The notes below the pieces were generated by a model. The model did not search any database and was not told where the DNA came from. It was given only the letters and a program-made list of their open reading frames with translations. From positions 14,390-58,727 of the forward strand of contig NZ_JAEDAH010000102.1 of the NCBI RefSeq assembly GCF_020320395.1: DNA of 44,338 nucleotides, in the 5' to 3' direction. The stretch is from Thalassolituus marinus (GTDB lineage: Bacteria; Pseudomonadota; Gammaproteobacteria; Pseudomonadales; Oceanobacteraceae). Of this stretch, positions 1 to 7,848 are shown piece after piece (within the stretch, counting starts at the first letter, position 1; each line of letters begins with the position of its first letter). The translations under genes and the position numbers were made by a program.

Positions 1-17
1 CGGTAAGCTTCAGCCAT

Positions 18-52
18 AAAAAAACCGCGAATCTTTGCAGAATCGCGGTTTT
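18..52 (-). terminator. Intrinsic terminator, repeat copy 1
   Basis: Stem AACCGCGA (23-30) pairs with TCGCGGTT (43-50). Read on the minus strand it is followed by seven T (24-18). It is almost identical to the hairpin at 191-227. Confidence 0.7.
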
Positions 53-190
53 AGAATAAGTGGCGGTGGTCGGGATGTAACGGCCTCCGGCCTCAGCAAC
101 AAGTTGCTGTATGTCGCTGCGCTCGGTGCGAACCCACGAGGGTTCGGCACCCTCCTCTCACCGCCATCAGGTCTGGTAAGCTTCAGCCAT

Positions 191-227
191 AAAAAAAACC
201 GCGAATCTTTGCAGAATCGCGGTTTTT
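191..227 (-). terminator. Intrinsic terminator, repeat copy 2
   Basis: Stem AACCGCGA (197-204) pairs with TCGCGGTT (217-224). On the minus strand it is followed by eight T. Loop and flanks match copy 1. Confidence 0.7.
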
Positions 228-399
228 AAAATTAGTGGCCGCTACAGGGAAGCGGAGGGATATCCCGACTACGCCGCCAGAGGAGCACGGTCGGGATGAA
301 CGCCGTCGCAAGCTCCGGTCGTTTGTCGCTACGCTCGGTACGAACCCACGAGGGTTCTCACCCTCCTCTCACCGCCATTTGGCGCTAAGCTCCAGACAT

Positions 400-437
400 A
401 AAAAAAGCCGCGAATCTTTGCAGAGTCGCGGCTTTTT
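400..437 (-). terminator. Intrinsic terminator of tRNA-Ser (copy 3)
   Basis: Stem AAGCCGCGA (405-413) pairs with TCGCGGCTT (426-434), with seven T on the minus strand (406-400). It starts ten bases after the tRNA CCA end, so it is the functional terminator of the tRNA. The compensated C-to-G change at the stem base relative to copies 1 and 2 shows the stem is conserved. Confidence 0.85.
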
Positions 438-446
438 AAGAATTAG

Positions 447-534
447 TGGCGGTGAGGGAGGGATTCGAACCCTCGATACCTTTCGGTATACACACTTTCC
501 AGGCGTGCTCCTTCGACCACTCGGACACCTCACC
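447..534 (-). tRNA. serT-like: tRNA-Ser (anticodon GGA)
   Basis: On the minus strand the sequence starts GGTGAGG, which pairs with CCTCACC before the discriminator G and an encoded CCA (449-447). The anticodon loop reads CTGGAAA between CACGC and GTGTG, giving anticodon GGA (codons UCC/UCU). A long variable arm (TATACCGAAAGGTAT) marks a class II serine tRNA, and the T-loop GTTCGAATC is canonical. A strong promoter lies just upstream and a terminator just downstream, so it is probably monocistronic. Confidence 0.97.
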
Positions 535-561
535 AAACTGAGTGCAACTCAGAGGCCGCGT

Positions 562-590
562 AATATACGCAGACTCATTATGATCGTCAA
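562..590 (-). promoter_or_regulatory. Sigma70 promoter of tRNA-Ser
   Basis: On the minus strand: -35 TTGACG (590-585), 17-bp spacer, -10 TATATT (567-562), then a GC-rich discriminator (ACGCGGCC). The tRNA 5' end is about 20 nt past the expected start. A GC-rich discriminator is typical of stringently controlled stable-RNA promoters; that control is inferred. Confidence 0.8.
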
Positions 591-615
591 CCCATTATTC
601 CGTAATTCGTTGTTT

Positions 616-1194
616 TTATGATGTTTTTGCCGTCCAGTCGGTTACAAAATCATCAATATTGAGCTCAGGCAAAGGCTTCAGCGAGCTGTTAATCTGGCCA
701 ACATATATAAAACCAACAATCTCTTCACATTCATCAAGCCCCAACGCCTCTGCGACTTTAGGGTTTACCGCCAGATCTCCCGTGCGCCAGATCGCTCCCA
801 ACCCCAGAGCAAAGGCCGCATTCAGAATATTCTGCACGCCAGCCCCCGTAGACAACAACTGTTCGTCGCGCGGCACCTTCTGATGCTCTGTAATCCTGCA
901 TACGGCGACAATAATCAACGGAGCCCGCATGGGCATATTGAGCAATTTATTCTTTTTGTCCTCTGCCAAACCCTGCCAATTATCAGAAGACTCAAGAAAA
1001 ACACGCCCCAGAGTTTCACGAGCATCCCCTCTGACCGTAAGATAGCGACTCGGTCTCAACCACGCATGATCCGGTGCCCGCAGCGCCGCCGTCAGCATCA
1101 ATCGCTGCTGTTCAGCTGTCGGCTCTGGCCCTGTTAACTGGGCAACGGATACTCTTTGCGTCAATGCCTCAATTGCATTCATAAGGTTACTCAT
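616..1194 (-). CDS. YdjA-like NAD(P)H nitroreductase
   Basis: A 192-residue single-domain protein of the FMN-dependent nitroreductase fold, closest in length and motifs to E. coli YdjA (about 183 residues). Visible motifs are an N-terminal segment with RAPDHAWLRPSRY, which in the family contacts FMN phosphate, the helix GAGVQNILNAAFALGLGAIWRTG, and the terminal GFIYVG strand. The family uses NAD(P)H to reduce nitro-aromatics or quinones in the cytoplasm; the physiological substrate is unknown. It stands alone between the tRNA and cyaB, which is divergent. ATG at 1194 is taken as start; a second Met five codons in is possible. Confidence 0.88.
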   Translation of the reverse strand: MSNLMNAIEALTQRVSVAQLTGPEPTAEQQRLMLTAALRAPDHAWLRPSRYLTVRGDARETLGRVFLESSDNWQGLAEDKKNKLLNMPMRAPLIIVAVCRITEHQKVPRDEQLLSTGAGVQNILNAAFALGLGAIWRTGDLAVNPKVAEALGLDECEEIVGFIYVGQINSSLKPLPELNIDDFVTDWTAKTS

Positions 1195-1267
1195 ATCAAT
1201 GTAATTATCATTCGCGTATTGTAAGGTTCAGGCCAACGAAATAAAGCCTGACAAACCAGCCAGCGAC

Positions 1268-1296
1268 TTGCTGTAACGAATTATTCTGGGTATATA
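1268..1296 (+). promoter_or_regulatory. Candidate sigma70 promoter of cyaB
   Basis: TTGCTG (1268-1273), 17-bp spacer, TATATA (1291-1296), about 75 nt before the cyaB ATG. The leader has a CAA-rich, low-structure stretch directly before the AAAGAG ribosome-binding site. Confidence 0.5.
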
Positions 1297-1370
1297 GATG
1301 CTGTTGCTCGCGCCTATCGAAACGATCGTGCCACACGTTACAACAATAACAACAATAAAGAGCCTCGATC

Positions 1371-2792
1371 ATGTCTAGCCTTCAGGACCCGTCTCACTTT
1401 TCTGAGACGACACTGCCAAAACAGGACTACATGGCCCGCATACTGGGTTATGGGGTAGCTGCCGTCACCGTTACGGTTGGCGTCCTCATGGGGTATTTTG
1501 AACAAAGCACAATGGCTGTCACCGTCATAGCCATTCTGTACCCACATCTGGTCTACGTACTCAGCCGCCCCTTCCGGGTGCGCCGCGCCTACACCACCCG
1601 CCAGTTCCTGATCCATGGCGATGCGATTCTGTGTGGTGTATTCCTCGGTTACATCCAGCTCCCGATCGAGCTGACAGTACTGTTTATGATCATGATCAAC
1701 AGTAGCTTCATTATCGTCGGCAGCTTCACCGCATGGGCTTTCTGTATCATTTCCATGATCTCCGGTACTGCCGCCTCTGTGCTGGTGTTCGGCCACGAGA
1801 CGCCGCCACCGGTTCCACTGGAACTGTTCCTCACCTGCGGCTTTGGCGTCGGCATGCACCTTGCGATTTCAGCATTCAACTCCAATCGCCAGGCACGCGA
1901 TCTGATTCTCCTCAAGCAGAAGTTCCAGGGACAGGTTGAACGTTTCCAGGCATTGTCGCATCAGGTGTCCAAATACGTAGCACCACAGGTATGGGAATCC
2001 ATCTTCAGTGGTCGCCGTCAGGCCAAGCTGGAAACCCAGCGCAAGAAACTGGTTATCTTCTTTTCAGATATCGTTGGCTTCTCCTCTTTATCCGAGCAGA
2101 TGGAGGCTGAAGCTTTCACCGACCTGCTCAACCAATACCTGACCGATATGTCACGCATCGCCCTTAAATACGGCGGCACCATCGATAAATTTATCGGCGA
2201 TGGCATGATGATTTTCTTTGGTGACCCGAAAAGCAAAGGCACCAAGCGTGATGCTCTCGCCTGCGTGTCTATGGCGATTGAAATGCGTCGCCACATGCTG
2301 AAACTGCGCAAACAATGGGCAGAGCATGGCATGACCGCCCCACTGCAGATTCGCATGGGCATCAACACCGGATACTGCACCGTCGGTAACTTCGGTACCG
2401 AAAGCCGCATGGACTACACAATCATCGGTAAAGAAGTAAACCTTGCAAGCCGACTCGAAAGCGAAGCTGAGCCGGGCGAAATTCTGGTGTCTCATGAAAC
2501 GTACGCACTGATCAAAGACAAAATCATCTGCCGTCAACGGGGCAGCGCAATGGTAAAAGGCTTCCGCGACCCGGTACCTCTGTATCAGGTTATGGACTAC
2601 CGTCGCGACCTGGGCTCAAACCCAAGCTTTATGAATCACGAATCAGAGGGGTTCTCGCTGTATCTGGAAAGCGACAAGGTACGTGATGAAGACAGGGATA
2701 AAGTGGCGGACGCCTTAGAGAAAGCGGCCACCAAACTACGCAGCCAGGGCATCGTACAGAAGCCGATCGCCAAGGCTGCAGACCTTCACTGA
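1371..2792 (+). CDS. cyaB: Membrane class III adenylate cyclase, CyaB type
   Basis: 473 residues. The N-terminal 190 residues hold several hydrophobic helices with the RPF-RRAYTTRQ pattern of a MASE2 membrane sensor domain. The C-terminal part (about 225-420) is a class III nucleotide cyclase domain. The two metal-binding aspartates are in FFSDIVGFS and FIGDGMMIFFG, the adenine-selecting Lys/Asp pair in TIDKFIGDG and RMDYTIIG, and the transition-state Asn/Arg in NLASRLES, so it should be active on ATP. Pseudomonas aeruginosa CyaB (about 463 residues, MASE2 plus cyclase) has the same design and makes cAMP for Vfr-type regulation. The last codons overlap convergently with queF by 7 bp. Confidence 0.9.
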   Translation: MSSLQDPSHFSETTLPKQDYMARILGYGVAAVTVTVGVLMGYFEQSTMAVTVIAILYPHLVYVLSRPFRVRRAYTTRQFLIHGDAILCGVFLGYIQLPIELTVLFMIMINSSFIIVGSFTAWAFCIISMISGTAASVLVFGHETPPPVPLELFLTCGFGVGMHLAISAFNSNRQARDLILLKQKFQGQVERFQALSHQVSKYVAPQVWESIFSGRRQAKLETQRKKLVIFFSDIVGFSSLSEQMEAEAFTDLLNQYLTDMSRIALKYGGTIDKFIGDGMMIFFGDPKSKGTKRDALACVSMAIEMRRHMLKLRKQWAEHGMTAPLQIRMGINTGYCTVGNFGTESRMDYTIIGKEVNLASRLESEAEPGEILVSHETYALIKDKIICRQRGSAMVKGFRDPVPLYQVMDYRRDLGSNPSFMNHESEGFSLYLESDKVRDEDRDKVADALEKAATKLRSQGIVQKPIAKAADLH

Positions 2793-3610
2793 CGAGACAG
2801 ACGGAAGTTAACCGCCTTTTCACCGCACACGGATGTGCGGAACGGATTGATATCCAACCCTCCACGACGCACATAACGTGCATACACTACCAACTCCTCC
2901 GGATGACAGCGCAACGAGATATCCCGATAGGTGCGTTCCACACATTGCTCATGAAAATCCTGATGCTGACGCAAAGACACCACGTAAGCCAGTAGCCCTG
3001 CCTCATCTATCTTCGGCCCGCGGTAACGGATATACAATGAACCCCAGTCCGGCTGACCGGTTACCGGGCAGTTTGACTTGAGCAGATGACTGACCAACCA
3101 GCCATCGAACACTTCCCCATCCACCGTTGCCAGCAGAGACGGATCCGGAGAATAGCTAACCAGCTCCACATCCAGATCATCAATACACAGCGCATCCGGC
3201 GCCTGCGGATAACTGGCATCAACCGGATGAAACTCGACAGACACCTCACCACCGGCAGCCGAACTCAGATCCCTGACCATGGTCTCGCGCACAACATCTG
3301 CCGAATCAAAACGAGACTGGTTAAACGAGTTGAGATACAACTTAAAGGACTTGGATTCAATCAGAAAACGCGTGGTCGCTGGCAGACGAAATTCCGCCAT
3401 GCAGACAATCGGCTTTCCACGACTGTTCAGCCAGGAAATTTCGTAACCGTTCCAGATATCCTCGCCATAAAACGCCACTTCATTGCGATCGAGACCATGA
3501 ACCTTCCAGCTTTCTTCCCGTTCAATAGGGAACAGCAATGATGGATCATACTGGTCTTTGTAGTCCGAGCTTTTGCCCAGAGGGTTATGTTCGCTATTTA
3601 CCGAACCCAT
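2786..3610 (-). CDS. queF: NADPH-dependent 7-cyano-7-deazaguanine reductase
   Basis: Reduces preQ0 to preQ1 in queuosine biosynthesis, in the cytoplasm. 274 residues, the long (two-domain, YqcD/QueF type II) form. The family motif ESKSFKLYLNSFNQSRF is present, and the catalytic Cys and Asp are in SNCPVTGQPDWG (about residues 181 and 188). An in-frame ATG at 3625 exists, but AGGAAAATGT lies directly before the ATG at 3610, so 3610 is the better start. It begins 18 bp after yadH and is probably co-transcribed with yadGH. No preQ1 riboswitch is evident in the 18-bp gap. Confidence 0.95.
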   Translation of the reverse strand: MGSVNSEHNPLGKSSDYKDQYDPSLLFPIEREESWKVHGLDRNEVAFYGEDIWNGYEISWLNSRGKPIVCMAEFRLPATTRFLIESKSFKLYLNSFNQSRFDSADVVRETMVRDLSSAAGGEVSVEFHPVDASYPQAPDALCIDDLDVELVSYSPDPSLLATVDGEVFDGWLVSHLLKSNCPVTGQPDWGSLYIRYRGPKIDEAGLLAYVVSLRQHQDFHEQCVERTYRDISLRCHPEELVVYARYVRRGGLDINPFRTSVCGEKAVNFRLSRQ

Positions 3611-3628
3611 ACATTTTCCTGCCAATAA

Positions 3629-4405
3629 TTAATGACGTAAGCCTTTACCCTGGCGCAACAACCACAGACTGAACGCGCCGAGCAACACAATAAAGAACAC
3701 CAGCATACCCAGTGAAAACCAGACATTGACGTCTGAAATTCCGAGAATCCCGTAACGGAATGTATTTACCATATATAGAATAGGATTAAAGCGAGACACT
3801 GCCTGCCAGAACTCAGGAAGCAGTCCGATCGAATAGAAAACACCACCCAGATAGGTCAGCGGTGTAATGACAAATGTCGGTATGATCGAAATATCATCAA
3901 ATTTTGTCGCATACACGGCGTTAATAAAACCACCCAGCGAAAACAGGATGGCCGACAGCAGAATAACGGTAATCACAACCAGCAGTGAATGAATCTGCAG
4001 ATGAGTAAAATACAGTGACAACAGGGTCACGATAATGCCGACACCAACGCCACGAGCAACACCACCGGCAACGAAGCCTGCAAGAATGGTAATCGGCCGA
4101 ATAGGCGCCACCATCATCTCTTCGACGCTGCGCTGAAACTTATTGCTGAAAAATGACGATGACACATTGGCGTAAGCATTAGTGATGACACTCATCATAA
4201 TCAGGCCCGGCACAATAAACGCCATATAACCAACGCCATCCATTTCGCCAATGCGCGAACCAATCAGCTGCCCGAAAATAACGAAATACAGCGTCATCGT
4301 TATCGCAGGTGGCAACAGCGTCTGCTGCCATATGCGCATAAAACGCCGGATTTCCTTGGTAACAATCGTAGAGAACGCCACCCACTGGATTCTTGCCGGA
4401 CTCAT
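3629..4405 (-). CDS. yadH: ABC-2 type export permease, YadH-like
   Basis: 258 residues with about six membrane helices, of the ABC-2 permease family. The segment FFSNKFQRSVEEMMVAPIRP and the later FNPILYMVNTFRYG are typical of the YadH/NodJ group. It forms an exporter with the ATPase encoded immediately upstream. Its ATG overlaps the yadG stop in an ATGA junction (4405-4402), which points to translational coupling. The substrate of YadGH is unknown. Confidence 0.92.
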   Translation of the reverse strand: MSPARIQWVAFSTIVTKEIRRFMRIWQQTLLPPAITMTLYFVIFGQLIGSRIGEMDGVGYMAFIVPGLIMMSVITNAYANVSSSFFSNKFQRSVEEMMVAPIRPITILAGFVAGGVARGVGVGIIVTLLSLYFTHLQIHSLLVVITVILLSAILFSLGGFINAVYATKFDDISIIPTFVITPLTYLGGVFYSIGLLPEFWQAVSRFNPILYMVNTFRYGILGISDVNVWFSLGMLVFFIVLLGAFSLWLLRQGKGLRH

Positions 4406-5325
4406 TTGGCACTCCCCCTGACCAGACTGACAAACAACTCTTCCAGACGATTCGATTTTGTACGCATGCTACGCACCTGCACATTACTCGCCGTCAACTG
4501 CGTAAAAACATCATTGATGCTTTGCCCCTTGGTAACGTCAACCTCAAGGGCGTCCAAGCCCGCGAGACGAACGGCATAGCCGTTAAGAAGCGGTGCAGCG
4601 TCAAGCGACTCATTCAGATCCAGAATGAAAGTTTCGGTATTCAGCTGTGACAGCAAACCGCGAACGCTGGTGTTCTGGACAATTTCACCGTGATTGATAA
4701 TGGCCACGTTGCGACACAACTGCTCGGCTTCTTCGAGATAATGTGTTGTCAGAATAATGGTTGTTCCGGCGGCGTTAAGATCTTTCATAAAGGCCCACAT
4801 AGAACGCCGCAGCTCAATATCAACGCCAGCCGTAGGCTCATCGAGTATGAGCACCTTCGGACCATGAATCAGAGCCCGGGCAATCATCAGGCGGCGCTTC
4901 ATTCCACCCGACAACAGACGCGACTGCTGATCACGTTTTTCCCAAAGGTCGAGCGCTCGCAACAGCTCTTCCGCTCGCGGCGCCGCTTCCGCCTGAGTCA
5001 TGCCAAAGTAGCCAGCCTGGGTAATGACAATGTCGATCACCTTCTCAAACTGGTTAAAGTTGAATTCCTGCGGCACAACCCCAAGGTACCGACGGGCGTT
5101 GAAGGCGTCGGCATTGACGTCTGCGCCCATTACTTCGGCACTGCCTGAAGTTTTCTGAACGAGCCCCGACAGAATGCCCAACGTGGTAGACTTACCCGCA
5201 CCATTGGGGCCCAACAGGGCGAAGAAGTCCCCCTGCTCGACAGACAGGCTGATACCTTTCAGAGCCTGAAAGCCATTGTCGTACGTCTTGGTGAGATTCT
5301 GCACCACCAGAGCAGGTACCTTCAT
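4402..5325 (-). CDS. yadG: ABC transporter ATP-binding protein, YadG-like
   Basis: 307 residues from the chosen start, matching E. coli YadG (308). Walker A GPNGAGKST, Q-loop VVPQEFNF, signature LLSGGMKRRL, Walker B VLILDEPTAGVD and switch His in TTHYLEEAE are all intact. The C-terminal 90 residues form the usual extension. The open frame extends to 5430, but AAAGG seven bases before the ATG at 5325 and the family length favour 5325. The longer form would overlap the divergent gene at 5356. With yadH and queF it forms a likely three-gene operon. Confidence 0.94.
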   Translation of the reverse strand: MKVPALVVQNLTKTYDNGFQALKGISLSVEQGDFFALLGPNGAGKSTTLGILSGLVQKTSGSAEVMGADVNADAFNARRYLGVVPQEFNFNQFEKVIDIVITQAGYFGMTQAEAAPRAEELLRALDLWEKRDQQSRLLSGGMKRRLMIARALIHGPKVLILDEPTAGVDIELRRSMWAFMKDLNAAGTTIILTTHYLEEAEQLCRNVAIINHGEIVQNTSVRGLLSQLNTETFILDLNESLDAAPLLNGYAVRLAGLDALEVDVTKGQSINDVFTQLTASNVQVRSMRTKSNRLEELFVSLVRGSAK

Positions 5326-5355
5326 CTGACAACCTTTATTAGGAATTTCCGAACT

Positions 5356-5754
5356 ATGAATGATCGACTCAACCTCCACATTAACATGCTTGAAAGCGTT
5401 AAAAGTCGCCTTGAGAACGCAGGCAAACAAGCTGAGGAGCTGGTCAGTGAAGAGATTCTACACCAGCTTGGCCAGGTAATTGACCAGCTCAGGGAACATT
5501 CTGATTCAGCGTACGACAGTGGACAGGACTGGTTGGCAGCTCTGTTTACCCACCACCCACAGCTTGCCCCCGCTGTAAACCGGGATCTGCTGTGGTTCTT
5601 TGGCGGTGAATGTCTGCATTTTCTGACCGATGCTGAGATCGACCAGTTTCAGCAACTGGATGAACTGGAGGCTCTTGCAAACGCACAAGGAGAGCCGTTT
5701 GACCGGGCGCTTACGCTGCAGACACTTAAAACCGGCGATCAGCAGCCATCCTGA
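5356..5754 (+). CDS. Small conserved protein, PA2817-like
   Basis: 132 residues, mostly helical and acidic, without signal peptide or membrane segment. The central stretch HHPQLAPAVNRDLLWFFGGECLHFLTDAEIDQFQQLDEL reminds me of the PA2817 family of pseudomonads and relatives, which has no assigned function; this recognition is tentative. It is divergent from yadG with only 30 bp between the start codons, so the two promoters must overlap each other or the coding starts. The stop is 25 bp from the stop of the kinase gene on the other strand. Confidence 0.7.
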   Translation: MNDRLNLHINMLESVKSRLENAGKQAEELVSEEILHQLGQVIDQLREHSDSAYDSGQDWLAALFTHHPQLAPAVNRDLLWFFGGECLHFLTDAEIDQFQQLDELEALANAQGEPFDRALTLQTLKTGDQQPS

Positions 5755-5779
5755 ATAAAAAGGGCCGGAAGTCGCGGCC

Positions 5780-7552
5780 CTAGCCTCCCCCAGCCATCAG
5801 CGCCTGCAGAATAACGACGATCAGAAGAATCAGGCTGATTCCTTGCCACACCAGCACAGGGTTACGCTCAGCAAGTGGCCGCTGCCGGTAGCGCTCCAGC
5901 AAGTGATCATTCGGGCGCGACAGGTCCATCTGAAACTCAGAGTATGACTCGTAGCGCAAACCGGCCTCTGGCGCGCAGGCTTTAGCCAGCGCAAGATCCA
6001 GCCACGGCGGAATATCCTCACGCAGCCCGGTCAAAGACCTGTAGCGCCACTCACTGATACTGCGTCCACCACGACGATGAACATGGGTCATATCGTAAGG
6101 CAATTTGCCGCCCAGCATCTCATACAGAATGACCGCCAGTGAAAACTGATCCGACGCCATGCCAAAGCTCTTGCTTACTACTGCCTCCGGGGCAACATAG
6201 TCTACGCTGCCTGGCGGGCACTCTTCATCAAATGCCGGGCGGATATCGGCCAGTCCTTTTATATAGACGGCACCGTAATCAATCAGCTTGATACTGCCAT
6301 CCGCTAACAACATCACATTCTCTGGCTTCAGATCGCGATGCCACACACCCTGTCGCTGCAATGCGCGCAGCCCTCCGATAATTCCGGCAGCAATACGGCG
6401 CATATCCTGCAATGACGCCTGAGGATGATCGAACATCCACTGTCGCAGACTTATGCCATCCAGCCACTCACTGACATGGTAAAGAAAACGACTCTGCTCA
6501 AGGGCCGGATAGATTCTCATCAGATTCTCATGCTGTACCCGAGAACCAATCCACTGCTCACGATAGAATGCCTCAAGATAGATGAGATCATCCTCAAAGG
6601 ATGCGGACGGCGCTTTCAGCACACACAATTCATCATTCCGCCGATTGCGACACAGATAAACATGGCTACGCACCCCCGAAAACAGCACTTTCTCGACCTG
6701 ATAATGATCAATGGTATTACCCGGCTGCAGTACAGGCGGAATAACACGTACCTGCAGTTCCTTACGAGCTTCAGCAATATCCGGCGCAGCGACCGACTCC
6801 ACCTTAACAAAACACAGGGTCAGGTTATCATCACTGCCCCGTGACATTGCTTCAGCAACAAGTTCCGTTGCCAGCTTTTCCAGCCGAAACTGATCGAACG
6901 CTTCTGCTGCAACCTTTTGCATGGCCGTGTTAAGTGCCTGCTCATCAATCCAGCCATGCAATCCATCGGTACTCAGAACAAATACGTCGCCCGGCTGAAC
7001 AGCCACTTCCTGGTAATCGACATCCACTCGCAGGTCCATACCCATCGCCCTGCTCAGCATTTCGCGTCCACCAAAGTGGCGATGAACATGGTCGCGACTT
7101 ATTTGCTCAAACTCCCCCTGGCGATACAGATAAACGCGTGAGTCTCCAACGTGACATACATGAGCGGTAGCAGAGCGCAGAATGAGCCCGCTAAAGGTCG
7201 AAACCAGACTATTATTCTGTGCACTGGCCTGCTGACCATGGTGATACAGCCAGGCATTGAGGGACGACAGGACCTTACCCGCTGCCGTTTTCACATCCCA
7301 GCTATCGGGCGTGCTGTAATAGTCCTGAATAAAATTGGTAACACAGGTCGCACTCGCCTGCTGAGCCTTTTCACTGCAGCTCACGCCGTCTGCCACACAG
7401 ACAGCCACGCCCTTGTATTTCGCTTCTGAAGTCGTCGGCTGACAGGCTGCAAACGCATCCTGATTTTCATCCTTCACGCCAGCGGAAGAAAAGCCACCAA
7501 TAACAACTGAGAGTTTAGGTTCCACCGTGCAGTCCACCTTGGATAGAGACAT
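5780..7552 (-). CDS. Bifunctional PP2C phosphatase / Ser-Thr protein kinase
   Basis: About 590 residues in three parts. Residues 15-250 are a PP2C phosphatase: VADGVS, GDSRVYLYR, LSTDGLHGWI and GSDDNLT carry the metal-binding aspartates. Residues 265-535 are a Hanks-type kinase with HRDLKPENVML, DYG in place of DFG, and GSVDYVAPEAV. The glycine loop is degenerate (LFSGVRSHVYL), but the lysine in VLKAPS is kept. A single C-terminal membrane helix (IVVILQAL region) anchors it. Genes of this architecture accompany assimilatory nitrate clusters in Pseudomonas and relatives; the target is unknown to me. The open frame extends to a GTG at 7642; the ATG at 7552 better fits the domain start, though neither has a clear ribosome-binding site. 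Confidence 0.88.
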   Translation of the reverse strand: MSLSKVDCTVEPKLSVVIGGFSSAGVKDENQDAFAACQPTTSEAKYKGVAVCVADGVSCSEKAQQASATCVTNFIQDYYSTPDSWDVKTAAGKVLSSLNAWLYHHGQQASAQNNSLVSTFSGLILRSATAHVCHVGDSRVYLYRQGEFEQISRDHVHRHFGGREMLSRAMGMDLRVDVDYQEVAVQPGDVFVLSTDGLHGWIDEQALNTAMQKVAAEAFDQFRLEKLATELVAEAMSRGSDDNLTLCFVKVESVAAPDIAEARKELQVRVIPPVLQPGNTIDHYQVEKVLFSGVRSHVYLCRNRRNDELCVLKAPSASFEDDLIYLEAFYREQWIGSRVQHENLMRIYPALEQSRFLYHVSEWLDGISLRQWMFDHPQASLQDMRRIAAGIIGGLRALQRQGVWHRDLKPENVMLLADGSIKLIDYGAVYIKGLADIRPAFDEECPPGSVDYVAPEAVVSKSFGMASDQFSLAVILYEMLGGKLPYDMTHVHRRGGRSISEWRYRSLTGLREDIPPWLDLALAKACAPEAGLRYESYSEFQMDLSRPNDHLLERYRQRPLAERNPVLVWQGISLILLIVVILQALMAGGG

Positions 7553-7747
7553 CAAGAGTACAGGGAGAAAAAAACTGTGTGAATGGCTATAACGTGACGG
7601 CACGTTATCAAAACAAGCCAGTGATGCCGGGGGAATGATCACTGAATTGCGCAGATACCCTGTAATGTAGTTATAGCTTCAGGAGAGAAAGCTGGTATCT
7701 GATTCTGATTTTTAACCTGGGCCAGTTCACACAGTGCACAGAGAGAT

Positions 7748-7818
7748 AAAAAGGAGTCCCTGAAAATCCTAAAATTACTGATGAAGGAAAATTCAGGAGT
7801 GCAGCGATCAGAGACTCC
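7748..7818 (-). terminator. Terminator after the nitrate transporter gene
   Basis: On the minus strand GGAGTCTCTGA (7818-7808) pairs with TCAGGGACTCC (7763-7753), one G-U pair, and is followed by TTTTT (7752-7748). The loop is long (about 44 nt), so folding is less certain than for a compact terminator. A second small hairpin (GGTGCC-CGCA-GGCACC, about 7826-7841) lies between it and the gene. Confidence 0.55.
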
Positions 7819-7848
7819 AAACTTTGGTGCCCGCAGGCACCGGTATTA

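Larger units (their letters stand above)
1..446. repeat. Tandem terminator repeats downstream of tRNA-Ser
   Basis: No gene is supported here. Two nearly identical segments (2-53 and 175-227) and a third diverged one (381-437) each hold a GC stem-loop next to an A-run. Between them lie two near-identical stretches, 129-166 and 341-378, that end in CACCGCCA and contain the small inverted repeat GAACCC-ACGA-GGGTTC. Read on the minus strand these resemble the complement of the tRNA-Ser 3' half (TGGCGGTGAG, GAGGG, GAACCCTCG), so fragments of the tRNA end recur in inverted orientation. TGGCGGTG also occurs in direct orientation at 61-68, next to the first terminator. The simplest reading is repeated local duplication of the tRNA 3' end plus its terminator. 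Confidence 0.75.

Noticed and set aside
447-534. tRNA-Ser as attachment site of an integrated element
   Set aside because: No integrase or mobile gene is near, and the repeated tRNA-like pieces are short and inverted rather than a clean direct repeat of the tRNA 3' end.
35-621. Two plus-strand open frames over the tRNA and repeats
   Set aside because: They read through terminator repeats and the antisense of the tRNA, with no protein-like pattern.
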